44,521 bases of DNA from an uncultured Clostridia bacterium (GCA_934271265.1 CAKQRE010000011.1:1-44521); one strand, 5' to 3'. Shown: positions 1 to 8,734, counted from the stretch's first letter. The notes: generated by a model from the letters alone, not told the origin. Program-made: numbers and translations.

Positions 1-2
1 AA

Positions 3-3000
3 ATGAGTACCGTTCAGATGAGATATCTCGACATAGCGACGGGCGACGACGAGGTTTACGACAGCGCGCTGAGAAACCGATACGGAAAATATCTCGACTA
101 TGAATTCGAATTGGTAGACGATCCCGACTATCAGACGAGGGATTATGACAAATACGTAACCATCAGCAACGGAAGCCCGATCATAAGCAGAAACTTTCCG
201 TATAAATCGCTGAAATACGTAATCAAGGTGAAACTTCTGCCGCGGCACGGCGTTTACGCGAGCGGGATAGAGAGAATTTTCTACGTGGAATACCGTAACC
301 CGGACGGAAGAGATTACGCCGTTATGAACAACGAATTCCGCAACGAATATTACGCGGGCGGCGGCTCGACTCATTCCGAAGTTCTGGCGCGGCTTTCGTA
401 TCTCGAGGGCGAACAAGTCGTTCCGCCCGATCTCTCCGAAGACGAGTTGCCCGTCCGTCAGGGGTATTATCTCGACTTAAGCGACCTTTGGGAAAAATAT
501 TTCCCGTTCCTGGGCGACCGGATCGACGAGAGTTTCGACGGAACTTATCCCGTTGTTACCTACGAAAACGCGACTCAGATATATAACGGGTATCTCATCG
601 TAAACACCTGTTATTATCGTTTGAAATGGAAACAGCGTGTTTTCAAAGCCGAATTCGATACGCCGGTATATCTCACTTCGTCCGAAATCGCGAGAACCGA
701 ACATCTGCTTTCGGCGGATATGCTTTACGTTCCGTCGCTTCGTTCGTTTATCGTGCTTACGGACAAAATAACCGCGCCCGACGTTTACGGGAAGAAGTAT
801 GACGCCTTCGTGAGTACGAGCGGGTTGCGCTTTACGATCGACTATTTCAACGTGGATCCGAACGACGACTTTTTCGTCGGTTTCGATATCGAAGCGGGGC
901 TTTATCCGATCATACGGGTGGACACCGATTCCGATCTGTACCTTAACAACTTTGAAGGGATAAAGAGCGGGGCGACGTTTGTCGCAACGTATACGGACTC
1001 GAACGTGTTTACCGAAACCTACGTTCTGGAAACGGAGACTTTCGGACGCGTCAAAGTCGAATATAAGCCTTTCGATTATAACGGCAAAACCATTCGTCCG
1101 GCACCTCCCGCGGGGCTTGAGATAGGCGGCGAATTTCAACAAAACGGAAATACTTACGTTATCACGGGTTATCGCGATATCAATCCCGAAGACGAAGCAA
1201 ACAGCCGTTACTACAGCGTTGCCGCTATGCCCGACGTAACGAAAAACAGGATCTATTACGTGCTGTACGAACGCAAGGGGTTTGACGAATTGCCGGTATA
1301 TTACGTCAATATCGTCGCGAACGGACAGAAAATCGGCGATTACGGCATAAAACAAGGCGAGCCGATCAACGTTGCTATGCTGAAACTCAATTTTTCGGAC
1401 GAAACGGTGATAAGCAGACTTGCAGGCTATCCGCTTATGACGCTGAACGAAACGATAAGATCCCGGTCGGTCGTCTGGGACGAAACGAATATCCCTGCGC
1501 AAATGCCCGAAAAAGACGTTACCGTGAACCTTACGGCAACCTATACGTTTAACGAGCTTACCGCCGGGTTTATCCTGAGCGATCCCCTTCAGAGTTTTGC
1601 GGACGGAGTGAATTTCGAAACAAAACCGGACGGAACCAGAGTATATACGGCAAAAGGTAAGACCTGGACGTTCGGTTCGACCGACGACGCGGCGTTTTAC
1701 TCGCTTCCGAAACTTAACGATTATTTCGACGAGAGCGGTAAAAAATACTATGCGTTTTACGGCTGGAAAAACGATCGGGGGGACGAATATCCTTACGGAA
1801 TACGCATAGCGTTTGTCAAAAACGAAGTTTATACGCCCGTATTCTCCGAAAAAACGGTACTGCCGACGATCGCGTTTGTCAGCGTAAGCGACTACGGTTA
1901 TGAATATTATTATAAAATAATCGAGGGCGATTACTTCGGGAAAACGCTTAGGGAAATCATTTCGGCAGAGAAAATCGCCGACCCCGTACGCGGCGACGTG
2001 AAGGGTATGAGCGAATACGCGTTCAAAGGCTGGGGTGTAGACGCGGAAACTTATATCGTCGGTTCGGAAAAAGACATTAGCGGCAACGTGAAAACTTATA
2101 TCGTTTTCAGAGCGCAGTTCGACGAAACGGCGAAAGAACACACGATAACGTTCGATGCGATGGGCGGAAAGTTTGAAAACGGCGAAAAAACGTTTAAACT
2201 CACGGACGTTTACGGCAAAGATATCTCTCGCGTCCGTCCGAAGGATTATTCGGACGAAAAAGGCGATTTTGCTTTCGTCTGCTGGACGACGGTGCCTTAT
2301 TCGCCTGAACATAAAGTCGACGCCGAAGATCTGAAAATCGGCGGCGAGGACGCGACCTATTTCGCTTATTATTCGCTCAACCCCGCCACGATAACCCTTA
2401 CTTTTAAAGGGAAAGTTCAAACGGAAGAATCCGACGGTACCGGAAACGTTTACTTCGGGGGAGATAAATCGAAAACCGAGCTTAAAGTAAGCGATTTGTA
2501 CGGCAGGGGTTATTATCTTACGGCAAGCGATTTTGCGGTGGACAGCAAGTCCAAAACTTTCGTTCCCGATTATCTTAAATGGACGGTAGACGGCGAAGAA
2601 CTGAGATCCGCGTTTTATAACGACGGGTACATGGCGTATATCCCTTTCGATAACGATGCCACGGTGGAGATCGTTTTCAAGCCTGCCACGCCGAAAATCG
2701 TTAACATAGCGTTTGTTTCGGACGGAAATTGTTTCGAACCGGACGGAACGTTGATAGACGGTGTGATCTGCAACGGGTATATGAGCGGGTTCAGGCACGT
2801 AGCGAATTATTATGAGTCTTACGGATCGACAATGACCGCGCCAAACGTAGATTATTACAGCGAAAACTACTATCGTTTCGATCGTTGGGAAACAAAGCCG
2901 ACGGACGGAAGCTCCGCTATTTCCGTGAAAGCGGGCGATACGATAACTTTTAGCGAGGACCTTGTTTTCTACGGCGTTTACGTTCACGACACCGCGATAA

Positions 3001-4715
3001 AAGTTCATCTCACGTTCCGTGCGGAATCATACAGAGAGGAGGACGGCGGCGACCTTACGGGTATAAAAACCTTCGACGACGGCAGCGTTGAAATCTCCGA
3101 TTACGGTACGGCGGGCGAGAAGATCGCGTTCGAGAAAACGCCGCTCTGCAAAGGAATGAAATTCGTCGGCTGGACGACGGACGGCAAAGATCTCATCACG
3201 CAGGAACAACTCGCCGGAACCGTTTACTCGGGAAAAACGACGTATTACGCCGTTTACGAATCCGACGCCGACGTTTTTGAAATAAAGCTCGTCGCGGGAG
3301 ACGGAAAATTCGCCGACGGGAATACCGAAAAGTCGATCTTAAACGTTCCATTCGGAAGACTCGCAATCGAACTCGAAAATCCAACCCCGAACGCTCAAGG
3401 GCTTGTTTTCAGCCATTTTAAAGACGAAAACGGCTATCCCGTTACGGCAATCGAAAAGGCGACAACTCTTTATGCGGCATACGCGAAACCGATTTCCACC
3501 TTCGAGGAACTGCAGAACGTGAACCTCGCGCCTTATGAGAACTACGTTCTGACAAACGACATCATCGAGGGCGGTGCGATCTTCGACTATGACAATCTCG
3601 CGGACTGGACCGCGCTCGGAGCGGACGCCCAAAACGGATTCTCGGGCGTGTTCAACGGAAACGGATATAAAATACGCATTGCCGCAAAAAGCGGAACGAA
3701 ACGCAACTTCGGAATTTTTTCTAAAGTGAGCGGAACGATTTATAACCTTTCCGTAATTGGATCCTTCTCGATAAGCGGCTCGACCGACGCGACCACGCTC
3801 GGAGCGTTTGTCGGAGAACTGACGGCAAGCGGAAAGATAATCGATTGCCACAGCATGGCTGAAATTTCCATCGCCGTAAGTCCGACCGGAAAACTTTCCG
3901 TTTCGGGCGCGATAGGTACGAATAACGGACTTATAGACGGACTTATCGCATCCGCAGGCGGACAGATAAACATCGACGGAAACAATGAATTCGCCGTGGG
4001 CGTGACCGTAGGGACGAACAACGGCAGGATGAAAAACGTCAATCAGAGCGGCGAAAGCGATTTCAGCGCGGTGAGCGTTTCTCTCGCGAGAAGTCTAAAC
4101 TGTTATATAGGCTCGTTCGTCGGTCACAACTCGGGCGAAATCAAAAACTGCTTCGCCGAAAGACCCGTATCCATACTGCTTTCGCAAGGCGACAACGTTT
4201 ATCTTAAAGACTCCGTTCGCCTCGGCGGCTTCGTCGGCAGAAACGACGGAACGATCGAAAATTCGACCACGTTGTACGGAGAACTCGAATACGGCGTAAG
4301 CAATATTACGTTGTTTGGAGAAAAAGGACTATATCTGTCCAATGACTCATACTCGGAAACTCCGCGTTATATCGTTTACGCCGTGGGTAAAGATAACCAA
4401 GGGATCACTTACACCACAAAATGCGTTATATATCTTGATGAAAACGCACAAAAGACCGGCTCGACGGAATATAAAGAATACACGCTTTCCGAGTTCAAAG
4501 CGAAGTATCCTGCCGATGCCCGAAAGATCGAAGAACTCAGAAAATCCATTTCTTTTGATGGTTTTGTCCCTGTAAATAACGGTAAGGCGATCAATTGCAC
4601 CGTGATAGAAAGCATAGGAACGGGTAATATATCGGAACTCGTTTCGAGCTGCGGTTTCGACGGGTTAAAGTGGAATTACCTTTTGAGATTGCGTCAGACC
4701 GTCTATCAGCCGTAA
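3..4715 (+). CDS. Giant surface/secreted repeat protein, 3' part (InlB-type and GLUG repeats)
   Basis: The reading frame is open from the first base. Its first ATG has no visible ribosome binding site and no signal peptide follows, so the true start most likely lies outside the window; about 1570 residues are visible. From about residue 560 to 1160 there are several segments of the InlB/Flg_new (Listeria-Bacteroides repeat) type, with the usual 'F.GW....' and 'YYAVYE' ends, for example near residues 580, 670, 720 and 1050. From about residue 1160 to the end there are GLUG-type repeats ('GAFVGE', 'GSFVGHNSGEIKNC', 'GGFVGRNDGTIENS'). Both repeat types are typical of extracellular, often adhesive, proteins of gut Firmicutes. 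The protein ends abruptly at a TAA with no anchor, but an in-frame anchor-like tail follows 130 bases later (see the remnant entry). Function is not known beyond a surface role. I am confident of the coding frame and less so of the role. Confidence 0.85.
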   Translation: MSTVQMRYLDIATGDDEVYDSALRNRYGKYLDYEFELVDDPDYQTRDYDKYVTISNGSPIISRNFPYKSLKYVIKVKLLPRHGVYASGIERIFYVEYRNPDGRDYAVMNNEFRNEYYAGGGSTHSEVLARLSYLEGEQVVPPDLSEDELPVRQGYYLDLSDLWEKYFPFLGDRIDESFDGTYPVVTYENATQIYNGYLIVNTCYYRLKWKQRVFKAEFDTPVYLTSSEIARTEHLLSADMLYVPSLRSFIVLTDKITAPDVYGKKYDAFVSTSGLRFTIDYFNVDPNDDFFVGFDIEAGLYPIIRVDTDSDLYLNNFEGIKSGATFVATYTDSNVFTETYVLETETFGRVKVEYKPFDYNGKTIRPAPPAGLEIGGEFQQNGNTYVITGYRDINPEDEANSRYYSVAAMPDVTKNRIYYVLYERKGFDELPVYYVNIVANGQKIGDYGIKQGEPINVAMLKLNFSDETVISRLAGYPLMTLNETIRSRSVVWDETNIPAQMPEKDVTVNLTATYTFNELTAGFILSDPLQSFADGVNFETKPDGTRVYTAKGKTWTFGSTDDAAFYSLPKLNDYFDESGKKYYAFYGWKNDRGDEYPYGIRIAFVKNEVYTPVFSEKTVLPTIAFVSVSDYGYEYYYKIIEGDYFGKTLREIISAEKIADPVRGDVKGMSEYAFKGWGVDAETYIVGSEKDISGNVKTYIVFRAQFDETAKEHTITFDAMGGKFENGEKTFKLTDVYGKDISRVRPKDYSDEKGDFAFVCWTTVPYSPEHKVDAEDLKIGGEDATYFAYYSLNPATITLTFKGKVQTEESDGTGNVYFGGDKSKTELKVSDLYGRGYYLTASDFAVDSKSKTFVPDYLKWTVDGEELRSAFYNDGYMAYIPFDNDATVEIVFKPATPKIVNIAFVSDGNCFEPDGTLIDGVICNGYMSGFRHVANYYESYGSTMTAPNVDYYSENYYRFDRWETKPTDGSSAISVKAGDTITFSEDLVFYGVYVHDTAIKVHLTFRAESYREEDGGDLTGIKTFDDGSVEISDYGTAGEKIAFEKTPLCKGMKFVGWTTDGKDLITQEQLAGTVYSGKTTYYAVYESDADVFEIKLVAGDGKFADGNTEKSILNVPFGRLAIELENPTPNAQGLVFSHFKDENGYPVTAIEKATTLYAAYAKPISTFEELQNVNLAPYENYVLTNDIIEGGAIFDYDNLADWTALGADAQNGFSGVFNGNGYKIRIAAKSGTKRNFGIFSKVSGTIYNLSVIGSFSISGSTDATTLGAFVGELTASGKIIDCHSMAEISIAVSPTGKLSVSGAIGTNNGLIDGLIASAGGQINIDGNNEFAVGVTVGTNNGRMKNVNQSGESDFSAVSVSLARSLNCYIGSFVGHNSGEIKNCFAERPVSILLSQGDNVYLKDSVRLGGFVGRNDGTIENSTTLYGELEYGVSNITLFGEKGLYLSNDSYSETPRYIVYAVGKDNQGITYTTKCVIYLDENAQKTGSTEYKEYTLSEFKAKYPADARKIEELRKSISFDGFVPVNNGKAINCTVIESIGTGNISELVSSCGFDGLKWNYLLRLRQTVYQP

Positions 4716-4734
4716 CGTCTCCCGAAATGCGGTA

Positions 4735-4806
4735 TGCCGGGCAAGATTCTTATTATTCCTGCCCGTCATACCGGGTAAGAATAATATGAACCATGGTCTG
4801 ACGGCG
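4735..4806 (+). repeat. Dispersed repeat D, copy 1
   Basis: Positions 4768-4806 match 29441-29479 at 34 of 39 bases, and all five differences are transitions. A shorter related piece (ATGCCGGGCAAG) starts near 4733, and the segment between forms an imperfect hairpin with arms near 4751-4764 and 4771-4784. It lies directly after the stop codon of the giant surface protein. Confidence 0.6.
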
Positions 4807-4846
4807 TATTCTTGACCAATACTACGTTACGCTCACGGATTATACG

Positions 4847-4892
4847 TCAAATCGGCGCGGCGATCGTTGCGCTTAAGAAAAAGAAAGACTGA
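4847..4892 (+). pseudogene. In-frame remnant of a C-terminal membrane anchor
   Basis: These bases are in the same frame as the giant surface protein upstream and read QIGAAIVALKKKKD followed by TGA. A short hydrophobic run and a Lys/Asp tail directly before a strong terminator are what the other large surface protein in this window also has at its end (hydrophobic helix, then RKKKEN, stop). The stretch is separated from the gene's present stop (4713-4715) by about 130 bases that include a dispersed repeat. My reading is that the gene once ended here and that an insertion supplied an earlier stop. Chance similarity of a short tail cannot be excluded. Confidence 0.45.
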
Positions 4893-4910
4893 GTTTTTAT
4901 AAAAGCTGAA

Positions 4911-4949
4911 AAAGGCACCGCGATACTTTTGTCGTATCGCGGTGCCTTT
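4911..4949. terminator. Bidirectional rho-independent terminator
   Basis: A perfect 16-bp stem (4911-4926 with 4934-4949) has a 7-base loop, with T-rich sequence on both sides. It sits between the convergent surface-protein gene and the acidic lipoprotein gene and can end both transcripts. Confidence 0.9.
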
Positions 4950-4964
4950 CGTTATGGCAGATTA

Positions 4965-6029
4965 TTAAATGTTTACCGGTTGTATGATCGCGTTTTCGTC
5001 GGGAATCTCGGAAAAACCGTTGGAATAGGTAAATTTATAGCCTTGTTCCGTTTTTTCGGCAAGGATGTACGTCTTTTTGCCGTTTTGTTCTCTGCGGATA
5101 TCGTATTTGTTTCCGGAACGTTTCACGATTTTATACTCGGCGCCTTCGAAATTTCCGTTCTTCTCGAGTTTGAATTTGATTTCGGTTTGTCCGTCTTCCT
5201 CTTCGAATTCGATTTTGGTTTTCTGGATCTTTTTGCCGTTCTCGTAGATCTCGCACTTATATTCCGTTTCGCGTTCCGTATTTTCGGTTTCCGTTCCGTA
5301 AGAAAATTTCACGAACGTCGTTTCGCTTTTCTTTACGATCAGTTCGAGTTCGTATTCCGTCTCGTCGGCAGAGGTTTCTTCCTTTCTCATACCCGTTGCC
5401 GAATACTCGTATTCGTCCGATACGAGCACGCCCTCGAGCCTGGCTTCCGTTTCTTCTTCCGTTTCTTCTTTCGTTTCTTCTTCGTCGTCGTCTTCTTCTG
5501 TTTCTTCTTCGTCGTGATCGGTCTCCGTTCTCAGATCTGTCTCGTTATAATACATCACGGCGTTTTTTCCGCCGAAGGAGATCGTCATTTTGTATTCGTA
5601 AACGGAGTATTTCTCGTCCGTAGCGTCATTCTTGTCTGTTTTTGCGGAGAGATCGCTCCCTACGATCGAATCGAACATAACGAGGGTGTTATTGATCTCT
5701 TTAACGTCTTCGTCCGTAAATTCCGAAGGGCGGGTAGCGGGTGTTTCGACGGAAAGCGTGTCGATTGCCGCCGCAGTGTGATTCATAACGGCTGCGCCTT
5801 TGAGGAAGCTGACGCCTGCCGCAGCTTGATTCATAGAGGCTGCGCCGTCGAGGAAACTGACGCCGGACGCCGCCGAGAGAGCAAAGAAATTTTCGCTTGA
5901 ATGAAAGGTCGCCGACGGAGTTTCTTTCTTGCCTGACTTGTTGCCGTTGTTTGCGCAGGAAACGTTTACCGTGGTCAGCGCGGTTGCAAGGGTGAGTGTT
6001 GCGATTGCGGCGAGAATGTTTTTTTTCAT
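4965..6029 (-). CDS. Acidic secreted (lipo)protein of the ECF sigma locus
   Basis: A 354-residue protein with an N-terminal signal sequence and a Cys at about residue 25 (NVSC). The lipobox is not ideal, so a lipoprotein is likely but not certain. Residues about 52-86 hold two tandem copies of a 16-17 residue unit (GVSFLDGAASMNQ / GVSFLKGAAVMNH). Residues about 165-195 are a Glu/Asp tract. The C-terminal half is charged and beta-rich with repeated Tyr/Glu motifs. No family was recognised. It starts at an ATG with a strong AAAGGAGG ten bases upstream. It has its own promoter that matches the promoter of the sigma gene base for base at the key elements, so it is probably a direct target of that sigma factor. 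The acidic tract could bind divalent cations; this is inference. Confidence 0.85.
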   Translation of the reverse strand: MKKNILAAIATLTLATALTTVNVSCANNGNKSGKKETPSATFHSSENFFALSAASGVSFLDGAASMNQAAAGVSFLKGAAVMNHTAAAIDTLSVETPATRPSEFTDEDVKEINNTLVMFDSIVGSDLSAKTDKNDATDEKYSVYEYKMTISFGGKNAVMYYNETDLRTETDHDEEETEEDDDEEETKEETEEETEARLEGVLVSDEYEYSATGMRKEETSADETEYELELIVKKSETTFVKFSYGTETENTERETEYKCEIYENGKKIQKTKIEFEEEDGQTEIKFKLEKNGNFEGAEYKIVKRSGNKYDIRREQNGKKTYILAEKTEQGYKFTYSNGFSEIPDENAIIQPVNI

Positions 6030-6096
6030 GGTGGGGTTCCTCCTTTGTTGCGGTTTTCCGCTTTGTTTTTCTCGTTGAACTTCCGTTCTCGTAAAT

Positions 6097-6126
6097 AATA
6101 CGATCGGGAAAGGGGGAAATTCTCAC
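6097..6126 (-). promoter_or_regulatory. ECF-type promoter ahead of the acidic lipoprotein gene
   Basis: Read on the minus strand: GTGAGAA (6120-6126), a 17-base spacer containing CCCCC, then CGTATT (6097-6102). The same arrangement with the same spacer length stands before the sigma gene at 7695-7724. Shared -35, shared C-run and shared CGAT before the -10 indicate one ECF sigma recognising both. Confidence 0.75.
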
Positions 6127-6166
6127 TTTTCGGAAAGATTAATTTTTTTTCGGAGAAAACTGCCTT

Positions 6167-7144
6167 TCAGTCCTTTTCCCAGAGACAGTCTTTGAGCAGA
6201 TCCGCGAGTTTTTCCGTAAGCTCTGTGTAATCGTCGCCGTTTTTTTCGATTTCTTCGATTCCTTCCGCAATGTCACTGCAAGCGTCGTCGAGTTCCTCGA
6301 GAAAATCTTCGAGATCGTCGTAAGAGATCTCTCCGTTTTCGTCGAAATCGTGTTCAAACCGATATTTCCGAAGAAAGGAGACAAGCAGGTCTCTGTCCTC
6401 GGCGGACAAATCTACGAAGGTTTCGCTTTCCCGGTATTTTTTAAGGGTGCACAGAAGGGTTTTGCAGTCGGTAAGTTTTTCGTTTGCCACGCGTAAAACC
6501 TTGTTTCTGAAATTTTCGAGCAATTGTTTTTCGTCTTCGTTGACGGTATGATTCTTATAATAATCTTCGATCTTATCCAGTTCGTCGTCAGACAAAAACA
6601 GGGTGGTCACGTCGGAGCCGATCAGGTTTTCAATGTTTTTTCCGATTTTATATTGGATATCGTCTTTGATCTGTCTTGTTTTGTGATCGAAAGCGGAAAT
6701 GCGGATCACGCTTCCTTCTGAAATCAGCCCCTTGCTTTTCATGTCGGTAAGTACCGATCCGGTCGCTTCGTCCACGGTTTTCCCGACGTAATTCCGGAAA
6801 TGCAGGAATACGATCCCGTCTTCGTTCAGTCCTTTCTGCTGCGTTACGATGCCGCCTTCTCCGACCGTGAAAGAAATGTTCGGGTTTACGTCGATCACAA
6901 CGTCGTATGCGGCAAAGGCGGGCACGGGGGAAGACGGACGCAGGATCACGGCAAACAGAGGGATCGCGATCGCCGCAAGGCAAGCCGTTGCGAGAAGGGA
7001 GAACGCAAGCGGGCGGCGTAAGGGTCGATTTGTCTTCGTCTTCGGATGCGCGATCGCGTCCCAGTCGATCCGGTCGGAGATTTTTTTGCCGAGATCGGGC
7101 GCGGCATTTCCGATTTCTTCGTTCAGTTTTTTGCGTGCGTTCAT
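6167..7144 (-). CDS. RsgI-like membrane anti-sigma factor with an EF-hand loop
   Basis: A 325-residue protein. Residues 1-43 would be cytoplasmic and bind the sigma factor, residues about 45-68 form a single transmembrane helix, and residues about 76-100 match the start of the RsgI-like extracytoplasmic domain (AAYDVVIDVNPNISFTV). The outer C-terminal part is helical and charged and contains, at residues about 266-277, a textbook 12-residue EF-hand loop (DFDENGEISYDD, with D1, D3, N5, G6, I8, D12), which suggests calcium binding outside the cell. The start was chosen at 7144: GGAGG lies seven bases upstream and the ATG overlaps the sigma stop as ATGA, so the two are translationally coupled. 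Known RsgI-like proteins hold an ECF or SigI-type sigma factor inactive until an outside signal arrives. The signal here is unknown. Confidence 0.88.
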   Translation of the reverse strand: MNARKKLNEEIGNAAPDLGKKISDRIDWDAIAHPKTKTNRPLRRPLAFSLLATACLAAIAIPLFAVILRPSSPVPAFAAYDVVIDVNPNISFTVGEGGIVTQQKGLNEDGIVFLHFRNYVGKTVDEATGSVLTDMKSKGLISEGSVIRISAFDHKTRQIKDDIQYKIGKNIENLIGSDVTTLFLSDDELDKIEDYYKNHTVNEDEKQLLENFRNKVLRVANEKLTDCKTLLCTLKKYRESETFVDLSAEDRDLLVSFLRKYRFEHDFDENGEISYDDLEDFLEELDDACSDIAEGIEEIEKNGDDYTELTEKLADLLKDCLWEKD

Positions 7145-7659
7145 CGATAGACCTCCGTTGCGAATTTTTTGATTTTCTTTAAAATATCGTTGTATCTGCG
7201 GTTGACGGTGGAAACCGGCCTTCCGAGTGTTTTTGCCACTTCCACTCGCGTGTAGCCGAACAGAACCGTGTTTTCGAGAATGTAAAAATCTTCTTCCGTT
7301 AACCGTTTCCGGCAAAGATCCAGAAGCGGAGCGTCGAACGAATTTTCGTCCGTTTCGGTCGGCATATTTTCGGAAAGAGGATTTTTATCGAGCCTGGCGT
7401 CTTTTTTTATGCTGTCCAAAGCTTTGTTTTTCGCTATGGTGCAAAGAAAGGGCAGCGGGTCGCCGTTTACCGCTTCCAGATGATTAAGAAAGGCGATGTA
7501 AGTATCCTGTATGATATCTTCCGCATAAAAGCGCGACTTTACGTATCGCAAAACAGAGTACCATACCGCCCCTTTCGTCAGCCGGTAAAATTCTTCGAAG
7601 TATTCTTTTTTCCCTGCTTTCAATCCGGAAAGCAGGTGCTTCAATCTCAGTTTGTTCAT
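7141..7659 (-). CDS. ECF-type RNA polymerase sigma factor
   Basis: A 172-residue protein with sigma-70 region 2 at about residues 18-85 (AEDIIQDTYIAFLNHL) and region 4 at about 115-165, with the helix-turn-helix TRVEVAKTLGRPVSTVNRRY. The length and the absence of regions 1 and 3 fit the ECF group. It overlaps the RsgI-like anti-sigma gene by four bases. The SD is weak. A promoter of the type also found before the acidic lipoprotein lies 36 bases upstream of the start, which points to autoregulation. The subgroup cannot be fixed by eye. Confidence 0.9.
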   Translation of the reverse strand: MNKLRLKHLLSGLKAGKKEYFEEFYRLTKGAVWYSVLRYVKSRFYAEDIIQDTYIAFLNHLEAVNGDPLPFLCTIAKNKALDSIKKDARLDKNPLSENMPTETDENSFDAPLLDLCRKRLTEEDFYILENTVLFGYTRVEVAKTLGRPVSTVNRRYNDILKKIKKFATEVYR

Positions 7660-7694
7660 CGTTTGCTGTCTTTTGCATTTCTTCCTTCATATAT

Positions 7695-7724
7695 CATACG
7701 ATCGTGAAGGGGGAAAATTCTCAC
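7695..7724 (-). promoter_or_regulatory. Autoregulatory ECF-type promoter of the sigma/anti-sigma operon
   Basis: On the minus strand: GTGAGAA (7718-7724), a 17-base spacer with CCCCC and CGAT, then CGTATG (7695-7700). It matches the promoter at 6097-6126 in both elements and in spacing. Confidence 0.75.
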
Positions 7725-7953
7725 GATCCTTTAAAAACTATATTATAAATTTCAAAAAAAGTCAACCGTTTATTCACGGGCGTGTCCGACGGCGATTTTC
7801 AGGCTAATTTAAACGTGCCTAAAGGCGGAAAATGTGTGTCGATTTATAAAATGAATTGTTTTGTTGTAAATGTTAAAACCGGGGCATTGAAATCCAATGC
7901 CCCGGTTTTGCCAATAGTTATAATTTGAAATGAAAGGATTATGACAAAAAAGT
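7725..7953. other. Intergenic stretch with terminator
   Basis: Between the sigma promoter and the membrane-protein gene there is AT-rich sequence, no open frame with coding character, and the terminator at 7875-7909. Nothing else was recognised. Confidence 0.6.
7875..7909. terminator. Bidirectional terminator
   Basis: A 15-bp perfect stem (AAAACCGGGGCATTG with its complement) has a 5-base loop and ends in a T-run on either strand. It lies downstream of the membrane protein gene on the minus strand and marks one edge of the AT-rich island. Confidence 0.88.
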
Positions 7954-8346
7954 TTATTTTTTCTTAAATGCCGCAAAGAAATAAAGACTACTGATAATGG
8001 GCGGGAAGATTATTATAACCCAATCGAAGAAATCAAGAGTGGATAGTTGCAGCATGCCGGGGACAATAAGTGATATCATAAAAAATATAATCAAATTTAT
8101 TGTCAAAATTGCTGAAAATATTCCTGTAAAAAGCAGTAATTTGTTTGAGTAGCAGGGATGATTGCACAAGTTAAAAATAGAAAGAATAATTAATATTGCA
8201 AAATAAACACATACTACTATTCTTTGCGGAAAATCAGCACCACCTTTCCCTTCAAAAGCAGCTCTATAACAGATATTTCCATAGACACAAAGAAAAATAA
8301 AGACCAATAAAAAGCAGTTAATAATACATATTGTTCTTTTTGTCAT
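7954..8346 (-). CDS. Small four-helix membrane protein, unknown
   Basis: A 130-residue protein with four predicted transmembrane helices (about residues 5-25, 43-60, 70-95 and 103-124) and a short Lys tail (AAFKKK). The start at 8346 was chosen over an upstream in-frame start because AAGGAG stands nine bases before this ATG. Base composition is much more AT-rich than in the flanking genes. Its likely promoter is at 8480-8508, leaving a leader of about 130 bases. No family was recognised and no function is proposed. It lies divergent from the duplicated-domain gene and shares the AT-rich island with it. Confidence 0.75.
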   Translation of the reverse strand: MTKRTICIINCFLLVFIFLCVYGNICYRAAFEGKGGADFPQRIVVCVYFAILIILSIFNLCNHPCYSNKLLLFTGIFSAILTINLIIFFMISLIVPGMLQLSTLDFFDWVIIIFPPIISSLYFFAAFKKK

Positions 8347-8479
8347 AATAAAAGTCTCCTTAATACGAGCAGTAAAGATTTCCAGATCTCGCTGTATTAC
8401 CAAAATTTCGTATTTTGATATAATAAATTTTTCCGGATTCCAAATTATAAGAAATTAAAGCATTGTTATACTTGTATTA

Positions 8480-8508
8480 ATTATAAATCAATATTCAAGA
8501 TTTGTCAA
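8480..8508 (-). promoter_or_regulatory. Sigma-A promoter of the small membrane protein gene
   Basis: Minus strand TTGACA (8503-8508), 17-base spacer, TATAAT (8480-8485): both hexamers are perfect. Confidence 0.75.
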
Positions 8509-8570
8509 TTATGTTTTTATTTTTTATAGTGTAGTAATGTGTAGGATTACAATAAGCATAGGATTTCATA

Positions 8571-8599
8571 TTGACAATTATGTGATTATATGTTAAAAT
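8571..8599 (+). promoter_or_regulatory. Sigma-A promoter of the duplicated-domain gene
   Basis: TTGACA (8571-8576), 17-base spacer, TAAAAT (8594-8599). Leader of about 130 bases to the start codon at 8735. Confidence 0.75.
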
Positions 8600-8734
8600 A
8601 ATTATTGTGAGATTTATTACAAACGTGACAAAACTATACACGGGGTTTGTTTTAAACATTATCACCCTGTAGAGCACGGAGCGCATAGCTTTTACGGCTA
8701 TCCGCAAATAACATAAAAGACATGTGAGAAAGAT

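Larger units (their letters stand above)
8347..8734. other. AT-rich divergent promoter region
   Basis: This gene-free stretch carries two well-formed sigma-A promoters pointing outward (8480-8508 to the left, 8571-8599 to the right). A weak hairpin with arms ATAGC/GCTAT lies near 8686-8702 in the leader of the right-hand gene. An open frame on the minus strand (8495-8707) has low coding quality and was not accepted. Confidence 0.65.

Noticed and set aside
477..3008. Long open frame (843 codons) on the minus strand
   Set aside because: Antisense to the giant surface protein; its composition mirrors the codon bias of the plus-strand gene and it shows no domain, SD or signal.
8495..8707. 70-codon frame on the minus strand
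   Set aside because: Overlaps the promoter region of the duplicated-domain gene, has no SD and an unnatural composition.
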